Below are positions 22,135 to 29,677 of a stretch of DNA of 32,678 nt, piece by piece. The stretch comes from Thermodesulfobacteriota bacterium. GTDB lineage: Bacteria > Desulfobacterota > WTBG01 > CAIYCZ01 > CAIRTM01. The notes under the pieces were generated by a model, which made no database searches, was not told where the DNA came from, and saw only the letters and a list, made by a program, of their open reading frames with translations. Location: positions 1 to 32,678 of the forward strand of contig JANQFE010000105.1 of assembly GCA_028278025.1 (NCBI GenBank), read 5' to 3'. Within the stretch, counting starts at the first letter, position 1, and each line of letters begins with the position of its first letter. The translations under genes were made by a program, and so were the position numbers.

Positions 22135-23853
22135 ATGGCAAAGAGAGAAAAAAAGAAGGTTATCCCGAACAAACTTCCTGCTGAGGCTATACAAGTGCTT
22201 CAAGATATTGTAGGGCCCCAGTGGGTGTCAGAAGACCGGGCAGTTATAGAAACCTACAGCCGGTTTTCTGTTGATGCCGCCCAGCCCCTCAGACAGCATC
22301 ACAAGGATCACACAATGCTGCCGGCCTGTATTGTGCTTCCGCAGTTAACCGAAGAGATACAGGCAATTATGCGGACAGCCAACCGGTTTGGATTTCCGGT
22401 TGTGCCTTTTACCAACGGGCAGATTGCTTTTTGCGGGCCAAGCACCCCTGATGCTACCCTGTGTATTCATCTGAGCAGGATGAACCGGGTGCTGGAGATT
22501 GATGAAAAAAACATGGTGGCGCGGCTTGAAGCATACGCAGATTACGGTCAGCTGCAAGCGGAAGCCATGAAAAAGGGACTGTGGAACGGAGGCAGCCCTC
22601 TGGCAACTACCCTGTGCAAGCTGTCATCTCAGACAGCCTTTGCAGGAATCTGGCAAACAGACCTTAAGTATGGAACACTTTCGCGCAATGTTGTCAGTAC
22701 AAAGGTGGTGTTGCCTACAGGAGAGGTGCTGCAAACCGGTTCAGACGCCGTCGCAGGTGTCAAAACCTTCTATGAATACGGCCCGGGACCGGATTTGTAC
22801 AGTCTGATCAGGGGAAGTGCCGGTACAGGCGGTATTATTACAGAAATAACCGTGAAACTGCATCCCTGGCCGGGCGGCTCTGATCTACCTGAACCCCCAG
22901 CCGGCAGGCCCTGCATACATACCTATCATGAACCTAAGTATGACACCGCTCCCCCGCCGCAAAGACTTAAACTTTTATGGGTAGAATTTCCTGACTATGA
23001 TTCCGAGGTTGCTGCGTTGAACAGAATAGCCCAGTCAGGCATTGGTATCGGACTTAATGCAACCGGTGTCTATAATTCATATTACTGCTCCCAGACCCAG
23101 GACATGACGCTTGACCGGGTTGAAAATAAATTCTTCCCTCCATATAATTGTTATATTATCATTTGCGGTATTACATCAGAAAAACAGGTTGATTATGAAG
23201 AAAAAGTCTTTAGAGAAATTATTGCTGAGACCGGTGGAACATTTTTAACGGATTCCCACAAATCTGACGTGCTGTATGCCCTGCAACCCTGGAACCTTGA
23301 CTGCATACGTCATGTGACCGGTTTTCGAATGAACCGACACTATTACGGAGGCTCCATAGTTCCCGGCGGGACGCTTAAAGCTACGGCTTATAAAACAAAG
23401 GAAATATGGACCCGTTCCATCAATGAAGTCGGCGAGACCTACATAACCGACCGAGGCGGTGTGGATGATACGCCTTTTCTGTATGCAATTAACCGTGGTG
23501 GCCGTTTCTGGCTTTCAGAGGCGGATGTATATCCTGACCCTACAGATCCTGAAAAACTTGAAAAGACCCGGGATATTACTTTTACAGCTGTGGCTGATTT
23601 TGTTTCACAGGGTTTTGCCCCGATCGGTATGGGTGTCCTTCTTGAACCGCTGACCGCCGCTTTTCCGGAATGCGGTCCCAATGCTTATCGGCTTTTTAGA
23701 AAATTCAGAAAAGTTTTTGACCCCAATGATGTTTATGCCCCGGGAAGACAGGTGTACACAGAAGAAGAATTTAAAGCACTTCCTGATGAGCTTATGGGAT
23801 TTATCAACGGCTTAAGAGGCAAGTTCGGCATGCCGGCTGTGAGTCGCGATTGA
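22135..23853 (+). CDS. FAD-linked oxidase (VAO/PCMH-type, FAD_binding_4)
   Basis: 572 residues from this ATG, which follows GGGAG; an earlier ATG at 22087 lacks a ribosome binding site. The FAD-binding domain spans about 60-245: PACIVLPQLTEEIQAIMRTAN, then PFTNGQ, VARLEAYADYGQLQ and YGTLSRNVVSTKVVLPTGEV are the standard blocks of the VAO/PCMH superfamily (glycolate oxidase subunit GlcD, cresol dehydrogenase flavoprotein, alkyl-DHAP synthase). The C-terminus closes with KVFDPNDVYAPGRQ, typical of the family. No signal peptide or Fe-S cysteines. It should oxidise or reduce an organic substrate through FAD; which one is unknown. First gene of the plus operon. Confidence 0.85.
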   Translation: MAKREKKKVIPNKLPAEAIQVLQDIVGPQWVSEDRAVIETYSRFSVDAAQPLRQHHKDHTMLPACIVLPQLTEEIQAIMRTANRFGFPVVPFTNGQIAFCGPSTPDATLCIHLSRMNRVLEIDEKNMVARLEAYADYGQLQAEAMKKGLWNGGSPLATTLCKLSSQTAFAGIWQTDLKYGTLSRNVVSTKVVLPTGEVLQTGSDAVAGVKTFYEYGPGPDLYSLIRGSAGTGGIITEITVKLHPWPGGSDLPEPPAGRPCIHTYHEPKYDTAPPPQRLKLLWVEFPDYDSEVAALNRIAQSGIGIGLNATGVYNSYYCSQTQDMTLDRVENKFFPPYNCYIIICGITSEKQVDYEEKVFREIIAETGGTFLTDSHKSDVLYALQPWNLDCIRHVTGFRMNRHYYGGSIVPGGTLKATAYKTKEIWTRSINEVGETYITDRGGVDDTPFLYAINRGGRFWLSEADVYPDPTDPEKLEKTRDITFTAVADFVSQGFAPIGMGVLLEPLTAAFPECGPNAYRLFRKFRKVFDPNDVYAPGRQVYTEEEFKALPDELMGFINGLRGKFGMPAVSRD

Positions 23854-23899
23854 TAACAGAATCCATGATGAACCTTTTATAGCAGAAAGGGCTTTTAGT

Positions 23900-24667
23900 A
23901 TGGCACGAGTAGAATTCAAAGACATGATAGAGTTTGAGAAAGAGCTGGTAGAGCGCCACCGGATATTTGCAGGGCTTGAGCTGGAACCCTTGGAAAGCTA
24001 CCTGGGAATGGATACCCGGCAGGCCCTTGAGATCAAGAAGCCCATGGCCACGGGGGGCTACAAGGCCTTTCGTTTAAAGGGCTCGGGTAAGATCGACAAG
24101 ATCGGCTACGGCGAACTGCACTACATGCGTCGGGCCAAGTACTGCTCTTTAAACATGACGGTAAGCGATGACTATGACCTGCCGATCTTTGCCTGTGAGT
24201 TTGATGAGAGTTCCAAGCGGCTGTCCATAACGGTAGATTTTATGCCGGTAGTGGACGTAGGGGTATATCCGGAGTACCGGGAGAAATACCTTGATGTTTT
24301 GTCGGATGTGTGGCGCAAATACCGCACACTGCCGGGGTTGACCGAGGAGGGTCGCTGTCTGGTACAGCGGCGCTACGGGCCGTGGCCTTGGGCCCGGGAG
24401 AGCCTGTCGCCCTATCCCATAGACGGGCGGATCCCCAATCCCGAGGACCGCTACACGGTCATAGAGGTGGTGGTGGCTTATGCCAGGACGTGGCTGAAGC
24501 TGCTGGAAGAGGCCCAGCCGATCCCGGAAGGCGATTACAAACAGGAGATGATTACGCGCAAGCGGGCCATGCAGAAATACTACCGCGATCTTGATCCGGG
24601 CGGGGAGGTCTTAAAGAAAGTAGTGGGCGATGAGATGGAGAAAGTAATTGTGAGTCTAATATTCTAA
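23900..24667 (+). CDS. Ferredoxin-dependent bilin reductase superfamily protein (first of pair)
   Basis: 255 residues. The core SLNMTVSDDYDLPIFACEF (83-101) followed by ITVDFMP (110-116) lines up with HY2 and PcyA (in PcyA GLPLFGCD then AIADLSP), including Asn85 at a position where plant HY2 also has Asn near the PcyA His88 site. The tail also fits: Tyr-Arg-Asp-Leu-Asp-Pro (228-233), a helix with VVGDEMEK, and a final SLIF, as the family ends in fG-E-W...LF. The PcyA catalytic Asp105 corresponds to Glu100 here. Known members reduce open-chain tetrapyrroles with electrons from ferredoxin, without flavin or metal; a ferredoxin gene lies 1.2 kb downstream. No haem oxygenase is in the window, so the substrate may be another tetrapyrrole or something else. 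Its DNA is richer in G and C than its neighbours. Confidence 0.72.
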   Translation: MARVEFKDMIEFEKELVERHRIFAGLELEPLESYLGMDTRQALEIKKPMATGGYKAFRLKGSGKIDKIGYGELHYMRRAKYCSLNMTVSDDYDLPIFACEFDESSKRLSITVDFMPVVDVGVYPEYREKYLDVLSDVWRKYRTLPGLTEEGRCLVQRRYGPWPWARESLSPYPIDGRIPNPEDRYTVIEVVVAYARTWLKLLEEAQPIPEGDYKQEMITRKRAMQKYYRDLDPGGEVLKKVVGDEMEKVIVSLIF

Positions 24668-24682
24668 CAGGGAGAACGAACA

Positions 24683-25375
24683 ATGTCAGAGCAGGTTACA
24701 TGGGCACCCTATAAAGAGAAGCTGCAGGAACTGCTAGAGCAGTTGCAGGCACAAGAGCTAGATCAGCACAGCGCACTGGCAGATCTGAGGGCCGGCAGCA
24801 CCGCAATAAGCTGCAGAACCTGGCGCAGTGAGCAGGCAGAAAAGATAGCCCTGGGTACCATCAAGACGGCAGAGCAGCAGCTGGGACTATGCATGATATA
24901 TCCAGCGGCAGGCTGTGATCTGCCGGTGTATGTGTCCAGGTGGCAGGAGACGCAGAAACAGATCGTATTTCTAGTAGACCTGGTTCCGACGGTGGATACG
25001 TTGGTGGATGAGGCCTACCGGGTAAAATACATAGAGCCGATGGGACAATCCTGGGACCGGTTTGCAAGCCTTGCGGGAATCTGGCCGGAAGAGGATGACG
25101 GGGTGCGGGCAGTCTGCTCGATTATCTACACTGCAGCCCGGATGCCCATAGAACGGCAGGGTCAGCGGTTGGCAGCCCTGTCGCCGCACACAGAGTATTT
25201 AAAGAGCTACGCAGACTATGCCCGACAAGCCGGCACCGTAGTAGAGAAAGCTAAGCAGGCCGAGATAGAGCGCAGGGTCAGGGCGATAAAAGCAACGCTG
25301 CGCATCAACGCCGTCAAGCTTATCGGTCCGATGGCGCCGGAGCATACGGAGGGACTGCTTGAGCTGTTTTTTTAA
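24683..25375 (+). CDS. Divergent bilin reductase-like paralogue (second of pair)
   Basis: 230 residues, 15 bases after the previous gene, with GGGAGAA before the ATG. It aligns with its neighbour through the middle: GLCMIYPAAGCDLPVYVSRW (68-87) against the DLPIF block, and IVFLVDLVPTVD (94-105) against the VDFMPVVD block; an RVKYIEP segment against REKYLDV; and both chains end in a helix followed by an aromatic LF-type tail. The PcyA Asp105 position is Arg86 here and the upstream His/Asn position is not kept, so catalysis may be lost or changed. It could form a heterodimer with the first protein or act on the next intermediate. Without the neighbour I would have called it unknown. Confidence 0.55.
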   Translation: MSEQVTWAPYKEKLQELLEQLQAQELDQHSALADLRAGSTAISCRTWRSEQAEKIALGTIKTAEQQLGLCMIYPAAGCDLPVYVSRWQETQKQIVFLVDLVPTVDTLVDEAYRVKYIEPMGQSWDRFASLAGIWPEEDDGVRAVCSIIYTAARMPIERQGQRLAALSPHTEYLKSYADYARQAGTVVEKAKQAEIERRVRAIKATLRINAVKLIGPMAPEHTEGLLELFF

Positions 25376-25405
25376 TACAGACACACAAGGGAGGTACACA
25401 AGCTT

Positions 25406-25825
25406 ATGACCATGATAGAGATACTGAAAAAAGGTGCAGAGTTCACCAACAGTGATGAGGCTGCACGGGAGATGCTGGCGGATTTTAAGGACCACAAGGT
25501 GGGCATGCAGATAGCATCAGATGAGGTGACGTTGGTGGTAGCTGAGGGGGTGGTGTCGCTGGAGGAGGGTATCCGGCAGGACTGTCATGCGGCCATCCGG
25601 ATGAAGCCGGTAGACATGTGCGGGGCCATCGATAACAGTTTTGATCTGATGGAGATCAAGGACAAGGGCGAGATAATAAAGGGCGATATGAAGGACCCCT
25701 CAATAGCGGTACATTTCATGGCGACCTTTCCGTTTTTTGATGCGATGGTGCGGTTGTATGAGGATGACGGACAGTTCAAAAAAGCAGTTGACGAGCTGAA
25801 GGCCTCACTGCAGGCAGGAGAATAG
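25406..25825 (+). CDS. SCP2-domain lipid/sterol-carrier-like protein
   Basis: 139 residues, the length of a stand-alone SCP2 domain, no signal peptide. The pattern KVGMQIASDEVTLVVAEG, then the acidic SLEEGIRQDCHAAIRM, DLMEIKDKGEIIKGDM and VHFMATFPFFDAM fits the alternating strands and the hydrophobic tunnel region of SCP2. Such proteins hold lipids, sterols or acyl-CoA in a greasy cavity. Its place between the bilin-reductase-like pair and the ferredoxin suggests it carries the substrate or product of those enzymes. GGGAGG lies 11 bases before the ATG. Five bases separate it from the ferredoxin gene, so translation is probably coupled. Confidence 0.8.
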   Translation: MTMIEILKKGAEFTNSDEAAREMLADFKDHKVGMQIASDEVTLVVAEGVVSLEEGIRQDCHAAIRMKPVDMCGAIDNSFDLMEIKDKGEIIKGDMKDPSIAVHFMATFPFFDAMVRLYEDDGQFKKAVDELKASLQAGE

Positions 25826-25830
25826 AACAC

Positions 25831-26049
25831 ATGGTAAAACATATAGTAGCACTAGAGAAATGCCGGGGATGTGGTGAATGCGTGGAGATGTGCGGGCTGG
25901 AGCTGTGGGAGCTGGTTGAGACCGGGGAGGGCACAAAAAAGGCCCGTGCAATAGCCGAAGCAAAGGACATCTGTCATATGTGTCTGGCATGCCGGGATGC
26001 CTGTCCGGAAGATGCTATTACAATTATCGAAGTTGATGATGAAAAATAA
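25831..26049 (+). CDS. 2x[4Fe-4S] ferredoxin
   Basis: 72 residues. Two complete clusters: Cys11, Cys14, Cys17, Cys21 and Cys48, Cys51, Cys54, Cys58, the last followed by Pro as usual. The linker between them is longer than in clostridial ferredoxins (about 26 residues). Cytoplasmic electron carrier; its position directly after the bilin-reductase-like and SCP2 genes makes it the likely electron donor to that pair. Its ribosome binding site (GGAG) overlaps the end of the SCP2 gene. Confidence 0.92.
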   Translation: MVKHIVALEKCRGCGECVEMCGLELWELVETGEGTKKARAIAEAKDICHMCLACRDACPEDAITIIEVDDEK

Positions 26050-26053
26050 TATG

Positions 26054-26113
26054 ACTTTTAAAGGAGTCCCCCCTCCTTTTAAGTGTCGTCCGGACCTCCC
26101 CCAGGAGGTCCGG
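26054..26113. other. Two tandem hairpins between ferredoxin and envelope genes
   Basis: First: AAAGGAG (26060-26066) with CTCCTTT (26073-26079), extended outward with one mismatch. Second: CCGGACCTCC (26090-26099) with its perfect complement GGAGGTCCGG (26104-26113) around a four-base loop. No T-run follows the second, so a partial terminator or an mRNA-stabilising structure that sets different levels for the two halves of the operon is more likely than a full stop. The right arm of the second could also mask a GGAGG-like site. Confidence 0.55.
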
Positions 26114-26197
26114 CCAATACCCTCATATCTTAGGATGTATTATTCAGAGTAGTAACACACTATATAACAACTTAATTGCACAGGAGAGGTAATCCTC

Positions 26198-27274
26198 ATG
26201 TCTAGAGCATATAGTAAAGGTGCAGTGGCCATATTACTTATGATAGCTTTCGGTATAGGGCCGGGATGCAGTAAGGCTAAAAGTAAGTTCAAAGTGCCTG
26301 ATATTCAAATGATTACTTCTGAATATGTTCTTGCCGGTGATACCACCGACGGCAATGGTATATGGGTGACAGGAAATTTCGGGATAATCTTTCATTCCGG
26401 TGATGGCGGTGAAAACTGGACCGAACAGCAGTCAGGAACCGAAAATCTGCTTACAGATCTGGACTTTGTGGATTCTAAAACAGGATGGATTTCAGGTATA
26501 AAGGGCACAATGCTGCATACCTCGGATGCAGGCGCCACGTGGGAACAACAGAATCCCGGCACCAAACGTCATTTGCTGGCGCTGTCCTTTGTTGATAAGG
26601 ACTATGGCTGGGCTATCGGTGAGTACACCACGATTCTCCACACATCGGATGGCGGCAAGAGCTGGGTCCGGCAAAGTGAGGAGCAGGACAGGATTTTGAG
26701 CGGGGTGCATTTTAGCGATCGTGATAATGGCTGGGTAGTCGGTGAAGAGGGCATTATCCTGCACACCACCAATGGCGGTACAACCTGGCAGAGAAATATG
26801 CCCACATTCTTTGAACGGGAAAATATTGAAGATGAGTATGAAAACCCCCGGCCTGCTCTTTTCGGAGTTTATTTTACGGATAAAAAGAACGGCTGGGTTT
26901 GCGGTATGGATTCAATGATTATGTATACCGCAAATGCAGGTGAAAGTTGGAAGATCGTTAATACAGGCCAGGACATTCTCTACAATATTGTTGTTAAAGG
27001 CGGCAGAGGATGGGCTGTCGGAGCAATGGGTACCTATATCCTCTCTAAAGACGGGGGCATAAGCTGGGAACTTCAGGAAGACAGTATTAAGTCAAAACTG
27101 GGCTTTGCCAATCTTTTCTTCAGCAGTCCGCAGAACGGTTGGGTTGTAGGACAGAGCGGCACCATGGTTTTTACAACTGATGGCGGAGACACCTGGACGT
27201 TTCGCTCCGGTCTGTCCTATGAAACCGACTGGTTTGAAATGCCTGAAGCTTTGGAGAAAACGATTATTGAATAG
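26198..27274 (+). CDS. YCF48-like / BNR-repeat lipoprotein
   Basis: 358 residues. A hydrophobic leader ends in GIGPGCSK, with Cys25 as a possible lipid-attachment site although the lipobox is imperfect. The rest is a beta-propeller made of about six to seven repeats of the form GWxxGxxGxxLHTSDGGxxWxxQ (for example GWISGIKGTMLHTSDAGATW, GWAIGEYTTILHTSDGGKSW, GWVVGEEGIILHTTNGGTTW). Proteins of this kind are regularly encoded beside RND, DUF1302 and DUF1329 genes in proteobacteria. A role as periplasmic or outer-membrane assembly or binding factor is inferred. GGAGAGG precedes the ATG; the RND gene follows by 29 bases. Confidence 0.85.
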   Translation: MSRAYSKGAVAILLMIAFGIGPGCSKAKSKFKVPDIQMITSEYVLAGDTTDGNGIWVTGNFGIIFHSGDGGENWTEQQSGTENLLTDLDFVDSKTGWISGIKGTMLHTSDAGATWEQQNPGTKRHLLALSFVDKDYGWAIGEYTTILHTSDGGKSWVRQSEEQDRILSGVHFSDRDNGWVVGEEGIILHTTNGGTTWQRNMPTFFERENIEDEYENPRPALFGVYFTDKKNGWVCGMDSMIMYTANAGESWKIVNTGQDILYNIVVKGGRGWAVGAMGTYILSKDGGISWELQEDSIKSKLGFANLFFSSPQNGWVVGQSGTMVFTTDGGDTWTFRSGLSYETDWFEMPEALEKTIIE

Positions 27275-27303
27275 TAAAATAATTTTATAAGGATACAGAA
27301 TTC

Positions 27304-29646
27304 ATGGAACGATTTTCAGATTTTATCATTGAAAAAAGAAATATTCTGCTTGTCATTATCGTGAGCATTACGGTTCTTTTCGGCTACCAGGCCAGTCAGA
27401 TGGAAGTGAAGACTATTTTCCCCGACCTGCTGCCACAAGGGCATGAATACATAGATGTGCATAATGAGGTCCGCAACGTATTCGGAGGTGCTAATCAGGT
27501 GCTGGTGATGGTTCAGGTTAAAAAGCCTGCAAAGGGTGGTAAGTATGAAGATATCTTTAATCCTGACACGCTGGGAAAAATCAAGTTTATCAATGATGAA
27601 CTGCGTAAGTTCCATGCTGTTGACCGCTACAAGATTGAGTCTATTGCGCACCGCAAAGTCAGAACCATGAAGATGACCAGCATGGGGTATGTTTCCGAAC
27701 CCCTCATGTGGCCTGATTTGCCCGAGAGCCCGGAAGCCCTTGAAAAACTGCGGCTGAATGTATACAGCAGCGGCAGGACCTATCCCGGCCTGGTTTCTAT
27801 GGACAGCAAAAACGCACTTATCACAGTGGACTTCTTCGAGGAACACATTGACTATGCCACCTGTTTCAAGGAATTCAGGGAACTGCGGCGCATGATGGAA
27901 GATGAGAACCATGTAATAGCAATTGCCGGCGAACCCATGCACCTGGGGTATATTGACTACTACGTTGGCGATATCATCAAGATTCTTCTCTATACTATAG
28001 CTGCCATGATGGTGGTCTTTTTCATTTACTTCCGATCCAAGCGGGGTATGCTGCTTCCCATTGTGGCAGCACTGGTGAGCGCGGTCTGGGGTCTTGGTTT
28101 CCTGAGTCTGCTGGGATACAATCTTGATCCCCTGGTACTGGTGTTTCCCTTTTTGATTGCAGCCATGGCAGCTTCTCATTCCACCCAGGTGCTGAAACGC
28201 TACAAGGAAGAGGCCGCCAAGACCGGGGATAACAAACTGGCCTGCAAGAAAGTGATTCAAAGCCTGTTTGTACCCGGCTTTGCGGGTATTATTACGGATG
28301 CATCAGGTATTATCATTATTGCTGTTACACCGATTGCTATCCTGCAGAAAATTACACTGTCGTGTTCATTCTGGGCCTTTGCAACCGTTGTCATTGCAAT
28401 GATCCTTGTCCCCATAATGCTTTCCTACATGCCTCTCAAGCCTGAAAAACCCGGCCGCAGCCTGCTTGATAAGGTTCTTACGGGTGCCGGAAACTGGATC
28501 AACCGCAGTGGAAAATACGTTATTACTGTTGCATCCATCGTGCTGTTTATCTGGGGCTGTACCTATCTGAACAAGATAACCATTGGAAACGCCGTACCGG
28601 GCTCAGAGGTCCTGTGGCCCTTTCACCGTTATAACGTAGACAGCTTTCGCATTACTTTCTCTATGCCGTATTTAAATCCCCTGTATATTATCTTGGATAC
28701 CGGCAAATCCCAGGGGGCTGCCAAAGCAAAAGCAACTAAAGAGGTCCTGAATTTTGCCCGCTATATGAAACAGACCCCCAATAACAAGGTTGTGTTTGTC
28801 CAAACCCTGCAGGGTCGCATACCGGGAATACATGCCGGGATGCGGGGACGTGACCCGCGCTGGCGATTTCTGCCGGTTGATGACAGCCAGACCGAGTTCC
28901 TTTTCCGCTCAGCCCTGCAGATGGGAGGACCCGGTGCGTTTGATAAATACGTTGACCTGGGCGATCGTCAAATAAACATGGTTCTTTTCTGTAGAGACAA
29001 AACCGCTGATACCATAAAACAGGTTATCGGCAGGGTAAAACATTATATCGCGAATGAGTCCACCATTGAAGGTACTGACATGAAATATAAACTGGCTGGG
29101 GGAGCCGTAGGTGTTCAGGCCGGTATTAATGAGACCCTGACCCAGTACCAGTTAATAACGCTCGGACTGGCATTACTGGTTGTTTTTATTTTCTGCACAT
29201 TTATTTTCCGATCTTTTGTTGCAGGTATTATTATCCTGATGCCGCTGCTGCTTTCCAATGTGCTGGCGTTTACTTTTATGGTGCTCAATAACCCGCCGCT
29301 GCCGCTGACAACTGCGACGCTACCGGTATCTTCTGTAGGAATCGGCCTGGGAGTCGATTACGGCATCTATCTGGTGAGCCGTATTATCGAGGAGTACAGA
29401 AGAAACGGCAAGGATCTTTCCGAGGCGGTTATCATTTCAATGGGTACAACAGGTAAAGCAATAATCTATATTGCTACGACACTAATCTGCGGGATTGTAT
29501 TCTGGTTTCTGTCAAAGATGATGTTCCAGGCGCTCATGGGTCTGCTGCTGGCAATTATTCTGACGCTGAATATGCTGGGTGCTTTACTTGTTATTCCAAG
29601 TTTTGTTCTTCTGTTTAAACCAAAGTTTATTTTGGCTAAAAGATAA
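27304..29646 (+). CDS. RND/MMPL-family transporter
   Basis: 780 residues. Layout: one helix (about 14-32), a large periplasmic loop, five helices (about 225-375), a helix near 400-420, a second large periplasmic loop and five more helices (about 615-775). The sterol-sensing-like blocks are recognisable (LLPIVAALVSAVWGLGFL; SVGIGLGVDYGIYLVSRI). This is the proton-driven hydrophobe transporter type (MMPL/HpnN-like), smaller than the drug-efflux RND pumps, and no membrane-fusion protein gene is present. With the DUF1302 and DUF1329 genes downstream it should form a trans-envelope path for a hydrophobic compound; direction is unknown. Confidence 0.9.
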   Translation: MERFSDFIIEKRNILLVIIVSITVLFGYQASQMEVKTIFPDLLPQGHEYIDVHNEVRNVFGGANQVLVMVQVKKPAKGGKYEDIFNPDTLGKIKFINDELRKFHAVDRYKIESIAHRKVRTMKMTSMGYVSEPLMWPDLPESPEALEKLRLNVYSSGRTYPGLVSMDSKNALITVDFFEEHIDYATCFKEFRELRRMMEDENHVIAIAGEPMHLGYIDYYVGDIIKILLYTIAAMMVVFFIYFRSKRGMLLPIVAALVSAVWGLGFLSLLGYNLDPLVLVFPFLIAAMAASHSTQVLKRYKEEAAKTGDNKLACKKVIQSLFVPGFAGIITDASGIIIIAVTPIAILQKITLSCSFWAFATVVIAMILVPIMLSYMPLKPEKPGRSLLDKVLTGAGNWINRSGKYVITVASIVLFIWGCTYLNKITIGNAVPGSEVLWPFHRYNVDSFRITFSMPYLNPLYIILDTGKSQGAAKAKATKEVLNFARYMKQTPNNKVVFVQTLQGRIPGIHAGMRGRDPRWRFLPVDDSQTEFLFRSALQMGGPGAFDKYVDLGDRQINMVLFCRDKTADTIKQVIGRVKHYIANESTIEGTDMKYKLAGGAVGVQAGINETLTQYQLITLGLALLVVFIFCTFIFRSFVAGIIILMPLLLSNVLAFTFMVLNNPPLPLTTATLPVSSVGIGLGVDYGIYLVSRIIEEYRRNGKDLSEAVIISMGTTGKAIIYIATTLICGIVFWFLSKMMFQALMGLLLAIILTLNMLGALLVIPSFVLLFKPKFILAKR

Positions 29647-29677
29647 CTAAATGGTAATTTTAGCAATGGGGGGAAGT

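Noticed and set aside
24310..24594. Open frame of 94 codons inside the first bilin-reductase-like gene
   Set aside because: A shadow frame in a G/C-rich stretch; Ala/Gly/Arg-rich product, no start signals, and the main frame has clear family motifs.
27316..28260. Minus-strand open frame of 314 codons opposite the RND gene
   Set aside because: It lies fully antisense to a well-recognised transporter, with His/Gln-rich composition typical of antisense shadows and no ribosome binding site.
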